Positions 11,297 through 24,876 of a stretch of 64,000 nt of DNA are shown here, piece after piece. A program made the position numbers and the translations under genes. Numbering within the stretch: the stretch's first letter is position 1; each line of letters opens with the position of its first letter. Source of the DNA: Arthrobotrys musiformis (lineage: Eukaryota > Ascomycota > Orbiliomycetes > Orbiliales > Orbiliaceae); contig JAVHJL010000011.1 in NCBI GenBank assembly GCA_036971715.1, forward strand, positions 682,001 to 746,000. The letters are read 5' to 3'. The notes below the pieces were generated by a model that ran no database searches, was not told the DNA's origin, and worked only from the letters and a program-made list of their open reading frames with translations.

Positions 11297-14200
11297 TTAG
11301 TCTAGATCAAATCGTGGTTTTCCCTTAATATTTGGAGGTGGGGGTGGAATTGGCATTATGGCCTCCCTCAGCGTCCCATCTTCCGCAAACTCAAAATGTT
11401 GGCTTCCCTGTGTCATCTCGTGATCGTTGTCGGGCATAGCTGGCTTCTGCCTCGTTTTCCCTTCCTGCTCGATAGCCATAAGCTCATGTTTACTTCCGTA
11501 AGCCCCTTGGAATCCCTCTGGCTGATCTGCGAAGTGTACTGTGGGCGCTGAAGGAGCGAAATTAACGTTTGGTGCAGCGGGTGGGCTAGGTGGCTTCGGT
11601 GCGATCTTAAGATTATCGTCGTTAACATCGTTCAGGTCGGCCATATCAAAGGAATTTCGCCTGCTAGAGCCAGGGGTGGCGTTGCGGCTACTATTAGCCG
11701 TGCCCCCTTGGTAGTGGGGTTCCCATTGTCTCTGGTAATCCCGGTTTGAAAACGGCTTGTCGGTATTCCAATCCTGATCACGGGGTCGCTTTTTGTTGTA
11801 TACTTGAGGCCTTGCAGCCGCATCGGCAACTTCTTTGGCAAAGTTTTGGTTATCCCGGGCGACAAATTGCTATAGGCGGAGTCAGTATTGTGTATTGGTA
11901 AAATTATAACGGTTGCATTACCTGTAGTGCTTCCGGAAGATCCATCCCAAGTATTTGCTTCGCATCGGCGGGCTCCTCCTTAGCATACGCTAGCAAAACT
12001 ATTCCGTTGCCCTCGAACCTCGCGGCTCTTAATACTTCCTCTTCCGAGACCGCCTTTACCTCGTAACTGCCATAGGACTCTTCGCTATAAGCCAGTTGCG
12101 TAGTCTGGTACTTGATAGCCCACCATTCATAGTCTGTTTTCATTTCAGTTGGGGCTCCATCTTCCTCGAGATTGATATGTGGAATGAATTTTTCCCTCCG
12201 AATGTATGTTACCCCACGATCTGTAGAAACACCACGAAGCAAATACTTTTGGAGGGGTGGCGCTCCCTCGATCGTATTTTCAGCAGATGTAAAGATCGAT
12301 TTTAGTTTCTCAAGTTTGTCCCGAAGGGCGTCACGTTGCTGCTTAAGGTCTGCCGCGCAATTGGGTTAAGCTTTGCATTCAGGAGTCAACTTTTGAGGGA
12401 TGGGCGTCTTACTGGTGAGCTTCTTCTGTATCCTCTCTTCAATTTCAGCTAACTGCCTTGCGGTTTCGCTGCACTTCTTTGCATGTTCTTCCGGTACGAC
12501 CCCACCAGTTGGAAGCACTGATTCGGGGTCTGATGACAGTTCGAAGTATTTTTTCGTCGCCCCAATGACCTTCATCATGTCAAGAACGCTATTGGGCTGA
12601 AACATCGGCGAGTAAAGTCTAATTTTCCTTTCTTTGGCGCTCAAAGCATCGATCTGCTCTTGGATCCCTATCTTGGCCTTTTTCATTTCTGCGACATGTT
12701 CCCTGAATCCCTTTGTATATCGATCGAAGTACATCTCTGCGGGAATATCTATGCCACAGGGCCGCCTATTGGGATCCTCGACTCTGGCCTGGATGGTGCA
12801 TACATCGCCGAAATATTCGGCATAGACTGACTCCTCCGGTTCGTCCCAAAAGAGTGTGTCGAGAGCATCGTATAGTGTACCCCCTTGGTCGAGCACGTGG
12901 TTCCTGATCATGAGATCAAAAACTTCGAAAATTTGCGAGCCCTCCTCTCCATTAGGTGAGACCTTAACTGCTCGAGACTGGAGCGGGGTTCGCATTTCCA
13001 AGTTGCCGTTGAGGAGCCTGACAGCATCCCGCAAGGCGCAAAAGTAATTGGTTACGATCGCTATGAAATAACAAAAATTTAGACACCTGTATCCAAATGT
13101 AGGGGCAATCGTGGTACTGTGGGCTTGTCTTATGGCACTTACATCCAGGGTCTGCATCAAAGATGTTGTGTATTGAGCCCAGGCTCTCAGCAGTACCGTA
13201 TGCCCGTTCGGTCCCCGAAAGGAACGCCATCAAGCGCTGTGATTCACGCACCACCTCTAGGTTCTCTGGTGGAATAGGATCTAATTCATCTTCATTCACT
13301 ACTCTTGGAAGTTGGATGATATGTCCTGCCCACCAGTTGTCTTGTTGCCCGTAATCATCTAGAATATGGTCCTTCTGCAATAGGACATCCCTGGCAACAG
13401 GAATAGAGTGTAGAATTGTTAGCAAGGGACCTAGACTCCCCGAGCCAGTTGAAGGCCTTAAGAAAGCCGGCTGCCCGGGAACCCTTTTTCTCTCGTTTGG
13501 TGGTGGGTCTAGAAATATTTCGATTGCACTGGTTTCTCCCTGCCCTCTAACCGCGAGGGCCCACGATCCTGAGTCGTATTGTGTGTCATTATCCGCGCGT
13601 TTGAAATTTGTTCCAGGTGTGTATCCAACCGTTCCAGTCGTCTGAGGTCCGGTGAATGATGTGTAATTTTGTTGGGAGTCTTCCATAGATGCCTTAATGG
13701 CTTGTTGGAGGTCGGCATCTAACCACACGGTCCTAGATTAGCCGTTCCGTAACAATACCCCACATTGGACATCCAAACACAAGAAAATCGGTCTTAGCAC
13801 ACACACCCTCGCCGTCGGTAGAATGATGGATTTGAAAAGTAGTCGATGGAGATGGAGGTCGCGATTTCGCACCGATTGGGTCTCTCAGGACCGAATCAGC
13901 TGCGACGGCCAAGTATTCCAGGGCTAGAGCATTCACATATCAGACTTCACAGCTCAATGTTTGCTGGGTAAAAGTAGGACACGTCTATCAAAGGGATGCA
14001 GTGATGGCGTCAGTGGATCATACCATCTACACCCTGAGTATGTTGTTCGGGTGGTCCGTAACGGTCCGTGTTCCAGGCGCTCTCGTCCCATCTGTCCTGA
14101 CTTCGGTCCTATAATTTCCACGGGTGTCTGAGAAAAAAGGACAACTATGCGAGAATGCTATCGAGACGATAGAGTGTACCTTATCTAGACCGCCGTTGAA

Positions 14201-14427
14201 ATAATAATTTATCGCTTGCTCAATATCATTGTTGTTTCTCTACGGTGTGATAGCAGCGAGCGTGGGGAAACCCCGCAAGCAATTGTGTTAGCTTAGCCTT
14301 TCGATGGGGCAAACGGAGCTTCAGGAACTTGGATATAGCTTACTTTGAGGCACTCCTCGGCGTCCGGCTGAGGAATTCCAAACTCCACAGCTTTCGCTAT
14401 GAGTTCGGGAGGAACTGAACCGGCCAT
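11297..14427 (-). CDS. UBA/UIM protein, predicted inactive USP-type deubiquitinase
   Basis: Eight exons on the - strand: 14427-14344, 14239-14180, 14108-14024, about 13923-13803, 13732-13143, 13060-12413, 12349-11922 and 11869-11297. They give about 862 residues. The fourth exon is the least certain, with a CAG acceptor at 13900 as an alternative start. Residues 1-48 form a UBA-like helix set ending in NNNDIEQAINYYF. A UIM with DADLQQAIKASMED lies near 122-135. Residues about 205-235 resemble the Cys box of USP25/28, but STGSGSLGPLL stands where NTCW or NTCY is expected, so no catalytic Cys is seen. A helical middle follows. Near the C-terminus, YEWWAIKY and a long SEEEV...LLAYA stretch resemble the last USP strand block without a GHY catalytic His. 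Fungal relatives are annotated only as ubiquitin-interaction proteins. The pseudoenzyme reading is my inference. An apparent TAA at about 12366 is removed by a 63-nt intron. Confidence 0.8.
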
Positions 14428-17250
14428 ATCGTACCGTAAATGGACAGATGGACGGCGAAGGCCGGCGAGGTGTGTGTTTCGAAATTGGCAAGAGCAGGGC
14501 TCAAAAACCCCGATATGTCGGCTAGGTGGACGAGGTTGAAGAAAGGAGGAGAAAGGAAGAGAGATGAGGTGAGTCGGTAGCAACTGGTTTGATTTGGAAA
14601 AGGGCAAGGTCCGGGATGAGGAAGCTCCTGTGCGATGGAGATGATGAGTATGTGAGGTCACTGGATTGATTGATGTTGATGGGTTCGTGAGCTGAAGCTG
14701 TGAGGATCAGGAACGTACTACGCAGGTTGAGTTTGTTGGAGCAGCCTTCCCATTCCACCACGGATTACGTGTTCAGCCACACTTCGATAAGCCATCTTAT
14801 CGACACAGCCATCTTTTCTGCCCCGCAATCATGGCTTGACCCGACCAGCTCAGAGAGCTACCATCCAGGCTTCATGCTTCAGCAGGTACGTATTACTGGC
14901 GTATGCACTATAAATTGACTTATTGACTTTAATTATACCAGATCTAATAGCTGAACCACTATGCTCCATTTGCCGTGACGAGCAATTTGATTATACGTAC
15001 ATACATACAATATGATATTACGACCTTAATATTACGTGTGTAGGTATTGGCGTATCACGATGAGGTGCGCGCACGTGTATACGTGTAAGTTTCCCCTCAT
15101 GACAAATCCCCCCGCCCTAGGTACTGTTAGATTGGCAGTTGGCGGTACCGCACGAGATACGGGCATACGAAAACCATAGCTAACTACGTATATCGAGGCA
15201 CGCAGGTGTTTAATATTAAAATCACTCTTATCGAGCATTTCCTCATGGGCTCGAAGCGTGAAGGGTGAAGCCATGAAAAACGGCGAAACGCGAAACTAGT
15301 TAACTTGCAACTTGCAACTTGCATGTGCATACCATGAGGGAATAAAATCTTTCCAGATGGGCGGAAAACTTGCTCGGGGTTGTTCCACCCCCCACATACA
15401 GACGTCTAGATAGCTCAGCTTCGACGGTTGGAGGGAAGACGTGAGATTAACAATAAAGCGAAGCTGCAGCGTTCTGCATACGGTCATGGTTGAGTTCTAG
15501 AGAGTAACCAAGAGGATTGACTAGGGTTAAATGCAAATGACGATGGATGGGAGGACACTTAAAGGTGGGAGCAATATCAAAGCCGAATGCAATTGCATGC
15601 AATAGTATTACGTGCATGACGGATTAATCCACATGGAGGCCTTGAGCATGCGTGTGTGCGTGATTATCTTACAGACAACGATACCATTTTTCGAGATCCA
15701 TTTATCAAATCTCACGTTCATGCAATCGATCCTTTGGATCAATTAAAGACTCGAGTTTCGCCAAAAACGGACATTTCCCCTTCGCGTGTTCTTCTAGATC
15801 TTCCATTCTTACTCAACTCAGGGTCAGCAGAACAGCCTTCGTGACAAAGCAGAAAATCTTAATCTGCTTTGTAATTCATGTACGTATATGCAGAGTCCGG
15901 GGCCGTCTCTGCAAGCTGCAACAGCGCGGTAGCACCCATCGTCTACCCATTCCTGTGGGAAACCTTCGCACCCTTCCTATTAGCCATTAGCCGAGTCAAC
16001 TAAAAAAGCCTCCTTCGAACGAATTAAAAGCGTCTACCGACCCGCTGTGGGTTACCGGATGCGGCTGGGCTTCTACACCACATGTAGGTGTCTGGCCATC
16101 GATTTTACTATAATCCTAATATCAAGCATATGTCCTATGGACCTCGTGACCCCGACTTCTGTACGAGAGACAAAAACGGTTCTCTTTTTAAGACATTGAT
16201 GCGTGAAAACACGAGCTGTGCTTCGTGCTCCACCAACCACAACTAACTATATCGATAAGGCGCAGGAATTCGAAATACCAAGAAAAACTTGATTACGATT
16301 GTCGACCAGGGATTAGGCGGTCACCTGAGCGTTAAATTCTTTCCTTTTTTTTGTTTCCCCCTCGTGGGCGGGGAATAGACTCATCTTTTCATGTGATCAA
16401 ATTGTGGGAAGCTGAACTTTTAGTAAAAAAAACGAAATTCCCCGATCAAAGTACTTATTTATTTGTTCCTTGGAGAAAAGTATGATAACTCGTTTTGTGT
16501 CGACAAAGGCTGCATGGTGATTGCTCGGTGTTCAGGAAGAGGGAAAGAAGCCCAAGCTTTCCGTTCTAGTAAGCTACGTCGACAGCTTCGTGCATATGAC
16601 CCGATTGGCTAGAAACGGGCGACCCGTCGACCTGTCGGATCACTCCAGTAGTTCCTTTCTTGGACCGTTACCTATTCGATCTCTGGCCCCCATGTTATTC
16701 CCACTGTGATGCTGCATGCGCTTCCACTTCCAATTTATCGAAGGTGTTCGAGTCCAAATACAGTCAGTTGGGTTTTTGCTCCGGTTCCATACCCAAGGAA
16801 GCTAGCAAATCGAGCACGGGCTAGGGGTTCTGTTTGTGATCGAAGCACTTCCCCCCAGGGGTGATCACGCAGTGCTTGCTCGCCCCCGTTACGAAGGGTA
16901 AGCTGGGGGCTCCACTTTTTCTTCGAAAGGCTGCATAGAAGGAAAAAAAGAACGTGACTCCTGGTCCTTGCGACGGGGCAAAAGATCGTGTAAATTAATT
17001 TACACATGCGCGCGAAAAAAGGGCAACGTCTTGAAAGAGAACCGTCATGCAGACTCAAGGGGTGATGTTCTTGGTATTTATTTCCCTTTAAACCAAAATA
17101 AAACTCAATTGACGAATCGTTCGGGGTTCACTTTAATGGGTTTTTTATTTTCAACCGTTAGAATTCAAGCGCAAGCTTGATCCCTAGAAAATCTGCCGTG
17201 TTTTAGCGACAGGTTCTTCCAGAGGTTTTTGCTTTGTAAAAAACTTCTCT

Positions 17251-17288
<38 letters not shown>

Positions 17289-19999
17289 AATTTTTAAGAA
17301 ATTCAAAACCCCAAGATATCTCCCAGCGCATACACCAGCGGGCAGTGCAAGCGGCAATTGTCATGTCAGGACTTAGTCATGTCACTTTGCTACCTTTGAG
17401 AGAAAAGACGGCTCGGGCTCTAAACAAAAAAGCTCGAGTTTTTGGACTTTTATGGGAAGGACTTGTCACTATCACAAGGGAGAAAGAGGTTCATGTTTGA
17501 AAGTCTCCAGGGGTTTGTTGGGGGAACACGGAACACAAAGATAATAAAGGTTAACAGACTTTAAACCTTTGGGAAGAAAACCCAAACTAACGGCGCGGGT
17601 CTTTGAAGCCGTGTAACCAGATTTGCCGTGGAGGTATCGATTACCCATGAGTCCCAATTGGGGGTACACGTGTGCTGTTGTAAGATATTCCAATGAGATT
17701 TTTTTTGGATGTGGGCCGGTTTCAAGAAGCTTGCCGGCCGGCGAATAACTTGGTTTTTGAATTGGTGATCCTAAATTTTAAAAGGTACAGAGTATTCCGT
17801 CTCGTACAACATTCGGTCGTTCGCACTCCTGCGAAGTTAGCATCACCTGTTTTTTGGCATTGGCGGTCTGGTAAGCTGGGGGTAATTGTTGAAGTGTTTG
17901 AGAACGGTGGCGAAGGGGCGGAATTCAAAGCTGGCGATTGATACGTATTTTTCATTTTTGATTTTTTCCTTCCCTTTTATTTTTCTTTTTAAACGGGATA
18001 TCATATGGAGGAGTTCGGATATCACGGAGAGCTCGGATTTTCTTACTCGCTCGCTATCCTCAAGAAAAATGGGTGGAGTTAACTTTGATCATTGATCGTA
18101 TGATTTACCTGAAATCGAACGCAAAGGAATATGGGTCGGCTTTTATGATAGCGAGACATACATAAGTGTAATTACAATGCAGTGGATTGGGCGGGAGGTA
18201 AAGTGTAGAATTACAATGCGCTCCGTGTAGACGTGCATAATTGCCGTCGACAGATTATATTTGATAAACTCTGCGCCACAGCTTCCGAATTTCATATCCG
18301 AAAGGATATCAGATCTTTGGGGGGTTTTCCCGTTCGTAAGTAATGGAATAAAGCCTATTACATTTACTTGCCGGTCAATCGTAATTAATTGAATGAACAA
18401 TTAGGGATTGTAGACGAAACTGTGAGTAATTCCTGAGCTTCGACTCCAACTAGTTTGCCCGGCCGTAGAATTTAGCCATAACTCTTCTGAGCTTGCGGAT
18501 TCGGAAGCTGAGGCATGAAGTGCAAGTGGGTCTGTGATGAAGTTAAGTCGCGGCCAGGACGCTGTTAATGGAAGTGGGTCCAAAAGTTCCAGAAGAGGAA
18601 ACGGTACCTGACTGTCCCTGACCGTGCGAATCAGGTGTTGCATGGATCTCTGGTGAACGGCGTCAGGGAGGAGCAAAGAGGCTCAGCACCTGTTGACGAC
18701 ATGGCACCCTGTTTCATGTTCATTAGGCTTCAGCGGACGAAAAGGCCAACAGGCAGCTGGAATTAAGAGAGGCACCCGAAGGGAGGGAGATGCCAACGAT
18801 ATGCACTGTTCGTCGTAGTTGGATATCGATAATCTCCCATCGCCATATGCATGCCTTAACGTTCATCTCTGTATGCATGTTGGATGAGATCTATCTCAAG
18901 TTTTTAATGAGAAAGCCGATGAGACCTACATTAGCCTTGTTGCTATTTATTACTCCGCATGCACACTAATATATCGTATGTACTGAGCTCGTTCGGGCAT
19001 CTCTACTTTTAAATTTTAAATTTCTTAATCTTCCTTTATACAGCGATATCGAACGGCGTTTCTCCCCAGTTATTCCCCCTTGAGTAGAAAGCAATTCGAG
19101 TTGAGAATTCGTTGCATTTCCCAGAAGGTTAGTATGCAGATATAATATGCACACAGACATACGCACAGTGTACACATACCGCGCATGTAATTAAGCATAA
19201 ACCTCATATCGAAATTAATTGGCCCGGCCTTTCTTTTCCCCAACAACTTACAATTGGTAATCCCGTGCGCCAGGAACCGCGTACCCAGTTTTAAGCTTCT
19301 GCAGGTACAGAGTGCCGTGTCGGCATAATGGTTGGCAGAGCCTTACAATATTGATATTTCTGTTGCATACAATTGGAAGGAGAGTTTTTGTGAAGAAACA
19401 ACTGCAACCGGCACGAGCTCTCATTGACTGACGGCTTTTGGGACCCTTTGCCGTTTGTTTCTAAACACTCAATCGCTTTGGTAAATCCCGTTGGGATGTA
19501 CTTCGGAATGTCTCGAAGAGTTCAATGGCGGTCGAAAAGTTCTCCACTTTTCGAGGCGTGTCTCGAATCCTGGGTCACCCCTTCCTCTCAGAGGGATCGA
19601 TCCCATGTCCCGTACTTCTGTAACTGACGTGCCAGGGCGCCGGCACCTGTCCGTGGGCGTAGCCTTGACCTTTCAATTTACAAGTTAGGTTATTATGGGG
19701 GAACAGGCATCATGATCGTAGTAGTTAGAGCCTAGTTGATGTCAACTACCCAAACAACTTCACCCCGTCACCGGCCGTATTATAGTACAGCCGTTTCGCT
19801 ATATTGCCCTTTCCCACGCACATTAAAGGGGGGAAGGAGCCGCGGATGTGGAAGAATCGTATCGATTAAGACACACGCGCAAATCGTAAAATTGATTATT
19901 ATTAGAACCGTCATTTAAGGCTTTATTCGATTGCGATCCGGGTCTTCTGGAGGAGGGAAGAATTTAAAAGTCTCAAGCCGTCACGCTTTTTCTGACTGA
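14428..19999. other. Long stretch without a recognisable gene
   Basis: The first 400 bases are the likely promoter of the UBA/UIM gene. The rest holds only short frames with no domain, start context or splice structure that I could join. A 35-base T run lies at 17253-17287. The stretch 15.0-19.3 kb is locally AT-rich with scattered palindromic hexamers. I see no repeat boundaries or target-site duplications. Confidence 0.5.
17253..17287 (+). repeat. T35 homopolymer
   Basis: A run of 35 consecutive T, the longest in the window, in intergenic DNA. Assembly or read slippage is possible at this length. Confidence 0.9.
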
Positions 20000-21621
20000 C
20001 TTTCTTCCTCTTTTCTTCGTCATCCCTCTTTCAGTTCGCGCTGCGTGCCCCTCCCTCCCCTCCTTTGTCGACTCTCGTTCGTGCCTTTCCCTAATACTTG
20101 GTTTTCCTTTCCGACACTCGCTGCTGTTTCTTTCTATTCGACAACGAGTTTCTTCACTGTAAACCCCAATTGTTATATTTCACGACACCCTTTTTTTGTA
20201 TTGGTTGGATTTCGAAGATTGGAAAACTATTGGATAGGTCTAAGGATAATACAGAGATACGGGCTTGTAGTTGTAAAATCGCCAAAATCCTAAATTGCAA
20301 GTCTGTAAATCGGTTTAATCCAGGCCTAGGGCCACGAGGAACGCGAAGTCCGTCCGTTATATCACAATTGCTTTAGCACGTTTATATTCCTTTGGAATAT
20401 TAATACAGCCCTTCTTTTAACGATTGTCAAATTCAATTGAACTATCACGCGCCCAAACACTTATTCCTACCTTCTTTCTGCCACGATTTGTTTTCACGCA
20501 CTTCGAGAACGGTCTGATTGCGCTTTCCTTATTTCTAACGCACTTGGTTGTTTTTGAGCGAAAAGTTTGTGTAGCCTTGTCCTTGTTTCAGTATTCCCTG
20601 GATCAGACTTCGAAGCAGCCAGCGCCCAGACGACAAAAACCGAACGGAAGCAAAGAAAAGTCAATTATATTAGTCGGTGGAAAGGAAGTTACTTTTCGAA
20701 ACGATCTTTCGAAATTATCTTATCAAGTCGTCACTTTTGCCTTTTCCGAGATTCTGGGTTATTACGACATACATCAAATCGCCCCTTTCTTTCCCGTATG
20801 TTATTTCGTTTGGGACAGTTCGGACAGAAAACGGGCAGTTTTGTTTTTCGGTTTCCGGTTTGACTTGTGATATTTTATCCCAGCACACCGCCCAACGTTC
20901 CCGAACTTCCACCCCGGTATCAAAACAACATTTTCCTGTTCCCAGCCTTCCTATTTCTTTGGCCTTGCTCTTGCAAATTAATTGACAGAGGGCTTTTCCC
21001 TTCTCCCCTCAGCCCACCGGGAACAGTCGATATTTTCCCTGACATCAAGGCCTTTGATTACGACGGTCTGCCACTCCGCTTGTAAACTCCGGATTCTGGG
21101 CAGCTGTGGTTGAGTATTTTCCCTCCAAGCCACTCCTGGCCGCCACCACTGAGCCCCTCATCACATTCCTTTCATTCGATGCCTTTTATGTCCTTTGCGG
21201 CGACGACCCTCTTTTGATCAGTTCCTATTCCATAAAAACGACTTTCTCTTTTTCCTTTTGACGTTCTAGCCACGCAGCTGATATTATTATCTTGTTCATC
21301 TTTTTTTCTTCGATTTCCTTTTTTCCTACTTTTATTGCGCTTAGCTATTCTCTTTTTTCTTCCCTTTCTGCAATACGACGGCACATACGCACTATTACGA
21401 CCGACGGAGGCAAAAAAGCAGCAAGGCTTGATAGTCAAGGTTGCTCAAGGTATAATTCTCGTTTAAGCTCTTCAACCAGGCGAACATCTACGGATCCCGT
21501 TGTGGGGAAGAGAGACATTAAGTCACATCAGGAATTCAAAAACATACATACATACATCCACACATATCAGCAGGACAACTTCAACGACGGTTAGCACTAG
21601 TTCGAACGTTCAGCTGTCGTT

Positions 21622-21638
21622 CATACATACATACATAA
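21622..21638 (+). repeat. (CATA)n microsatellite
   Basis: Four CATA-type units. A second, similar tract lies at 21543-21556. Both are in the leader region of cbf1. Confidence 0.8.
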
Positions 21639-21722
21639 CTGTCATTTCAAAGGCCTCTTTCCTTTTTCCTTTGAATTTCATTTTACATTACTGTAAAAGT
21701 ACATATTTAAGTACATCCATCT

Positions 21723-21744
21723 CTTTTCTTTTCTTTTCTTTTCT
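21723..21744 (+). repeat. (CTTTT)n microsatellite
   Basis: About four tandem CTTTT units within a pyrimidine-rich leader. Confidence 0.8.
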
Positions 21745-24080
21745 TCTTTCTGGGGTTTTAGACCTCCCACTTGGGATTCTCCTGCCTTCGCATATCACCC
21801 GTCTGCAGGAAATTCAGCTTCCGAGGTACACCACCACTACCACCCAGACCACCCTTCCCCCCAGGTCGACGTCGACGCACATCACGCCCGCTTGCCATTC
21901 GCCTTAGCCTCAGTCAACTAGCTCAGCCAGACGACATACATACATACAGACGAACCCCCCCGGAGACCCACTTCTTTCGCACACCCAGCATCAACAGACA
22001 TCCACACATAACATACATTACAGACAAGAACTCGAAAAAGCAATAACCGGAAGCACCTGGTCAATCTTCATTTTCCTTGCATAGCGAAAGAGCCCTCGCC
22101 TGCAAATCCAATAAACTTGTTTGGAGCTATTCGAGACATTGCTTAAGTATTTTTGGTTCTATAGAGCTAAGGTAAGGTGATATTTACTTTGGGTACTTGT
22201 TATGATTTCCTAGTTCTTTTCTTTCCCTTTTGATTTTGGTTTTGATTTTGGTTTAATAAAAAATCACGATTACCCTTACATACGGGCATACATGTGGGAT
22301 GTCTTCTTGGATCGCAATAACAGTATTATACCCTTAAACCCAGTTCCGTCTTTTAAGGTTATTATACATCCACATCTTATTCATCATTCTTGAGTCCATC
22401 AGGGCAGTGTCAGCTGCTTCCTTCCCTTTTTCTCTTCATTTCCTTTTTTTTTTTTTGAACAAAAAAAAAAAAAAAGAAATCGATCCCTCTGCTTTTATCG
22501 GGGCCTCGATCAGTATAACCTTATTCGGTGGGCATCCTTTTTTATTTTATTTTTTATTTTATTTTTCCTCGCTACGGTCGCGGCATCCGATCTTGAGGTT
22601 TAGACCAGACTCTTAATTAAGAGATTATACTGGCTAGTCCGTTTTGCGCTTTTCTTTTGAAGCATCGTTACGATTCTTTGGTTTCTTTCCCCCACTTTTG
22701 CTTATTTATATATTTCCTATTGGCGGCCATAAAACAGTCTTGTTCCCCTTGACTTGACTTGCTCTCACTTACTCCCGCGAGGTTCGTTACTTATTTCTTT
22801 CCTTCTGTCATTCTCTCTTTGACAGACAAAAGACCACCTTTTATTGACATAGGTATATTTTTCCCTTGTGCATTTCCGTTTCCCATCCCCCATATTACCA
22901 TATTTTATATCCCTTCCTCCGGGAAAACAAGGACGAGGACGAGGCCTTGCATATCTATTGTATATGCCCTTTGTCAAAGAGTCTTATAATTTGGCCATGA
23001 GGTTGTGTTTATAGACCCACCTCTCGCTCATTCGTCAGCCCTTCTGGACTCCCAGAACTGGCGAGCCAGCCAGAGGCCTCACCACCCACACCTTCTCACA
23101 CACACCTCCCTTTTAAAACTTGCCTTGACAGACCCAGCTCCTAGCCAACCACGCTTCATTGCTCCCCACCCGCTTTTTTCGTCCACCCATCGATCCCACT
23201 ACCATAAAAAGGTATTTCATGTTCCTCGTTTGTCTGGCTGGCTAGATGTATGGTTTGGCCGACTTTGCCTACCACTTTTGCTCCTAGCTGGCTCCTGTTG
23301 CTTGCTGCAGCTCATATTTGCGTCTTTCTTTTTATTTTCCGGCAGAACCGCATGCCAGTCCTGTCCTGTCCTGATCCGACTGGACTGACTAAGGCTAAGA
23401 CCATTTTGAGTGCGCCTTTCAAGTCGTTTCCATATCCTTCCAAGTACATCTGGTACATACGTACTTGAACCACTACAGTACTTAAAGAAGTATGTCTGTA
23501 TGTACTTGATGTATAAACGTCTGGACGTATTTGTATGCATATACATCCTCGTTTACAGTGCCCCCAAAGCAGCCAATCATATTTGCGAGCCCTTGAAGTT
23601 GCGATTGATGGTGGTTGTCTCTCTTTGATATAACCCTCCAACCATTCTTCCTTTTTGAGGCCTCTCACCTGATTTCTCCATTTCGCTCAGACAACCTTAT
23701 TCTTTTTTTTTGACAGATCAGCCCTCTTCTTCGATTTCTTATCCCGATCCCGTTAAGCCAGCAGCATATCGATCCGCTGTTCCTTTTTTCCCCCTTCTCT
23801 GCCCTGCGATTTTTTTGTTTTTTCGTTTTCTTGTTTGGCATTTCGCATTTGCATTAGGACGAATAAATTTCCCACCCGAGCTTAAGCTTTGTGGTTTCTG
23901 GAAGCGAGTGAACGGGTTATTAATTTACTATAACTAGATCTCCAGATTACGGTAATTTGTTTTTTTTCTTGCCTCTCAGTCTTTGGGTCATTTTCGGCGG
24001 GTACCTTTTTTTCGGTTTAAGATTTCTTGGTGGACTCGATCCGACGAGTTATTTGTTTTCCTCTTTGGTGTTATAAATGG

Positions 24081-24100
24081 TCAACATCAACATCAACATC
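24081..24100 (+). repeat. (CAACAT)n hexanucleotide repeat
   Basis: Just over three tandem six-base units, followed by related CATCAAC words to about 24160. No coding use is seen. Confidence 0.8.
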
Positions 24101-24858
24101 TAATAACCATCAACCATCAACTTTCGAGCATCAACCACCAACCGTCTAACATCCCCTCAAAAAGAAACCATCGACATTGTCAACTGGACCTTCCCGTCTT
24201 CCACGACAGCCGACAGATAACGTGGAATCCCGAGACATCAGCAAGCTTCCGAATTTCTTGTTCGACAACCGAGCCGAGGTGTGTATATGTGTGAGAGAGC
24301 GTGTAGGAGGAGAGCGTAGAAGAGCTGTGCTGTGCTTGCTGTGAGAGGTCAAACCGGCCACAAACCAACCCAGGTAAGTTTCAAGTTCGGTGCCCCTCAA
24401 GCCAAAGCCAACCACGTCGTCTGCTGTAAAGGCCCGCCCGTTACAGCTGCTGGTTTCCTGCTGCTTGCTTCTGCTGGACAACGCATCTCGCTCCCCGTCG
24501 TCCACAGACCTGGCACCTAGCAGCCAGCCAGCCTGACGACCGACCCGCCACCGCCATTTCCACCCCTCCATCTGTCTGTCTGTCTACTTAGCATCTATCC
24601 GTCTATCGACACTCCCCAACCTATCATCACCACCCTTCCCCAATCCTCCTCATCTTCCACCTATCACATCACAGCTTTCCCGGCTGCGAAAAGGCTCCCT
24701 CCTCCCCTCTCGCCTATTACAAGATCCCCGTCTTTCGATCCTCCCGCCCGTCCCTTCTCCCTTCCAACTGGTTTTGGTTCCTTGGCCGGATGGTTTTGAT
24801 CATCTGGTCTGGTCTGCTTGACTCCCATTACTGAGCTTCTGCAGGTCCACCACGGTAT

Positions 24859-24876
24859 CACGTGGTGATATATAAA
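24859..24876 (+). promoter_or_regulatory. CACGTG E-box next to TATATAAA upstream of cbf1
   Basis: ATCACGTG (CACGTG at 24859-24864) matches the RTCACRTG site bound by Cbf1-type bHLH dimers. A TATATAAA follows at 24869-24876. The pair lies about 205 bases before the cbf1 ATG, as expected for a core promoter. Autoregulation is an inference. If a 5' UTR intron ending at 24844 is real, this site is transcribed and would not be the only promoter. Confidence 0.45.

Noticed and set aside
12350..12412. In-frame TAA in the UBA/UIM gene, suggesting a broken gene
   Set aside because: A GTAAGA donor, a CTTAAC branch-like site and a GGCAG acceptor define a 63-nt intron that removes the stop and keeps the frame.
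20424..20985. Overlapping + strand frames up to 148 codons
   Set aside because: Three frames are open over the same DNA, as expected from composition; no motif or splice structure.
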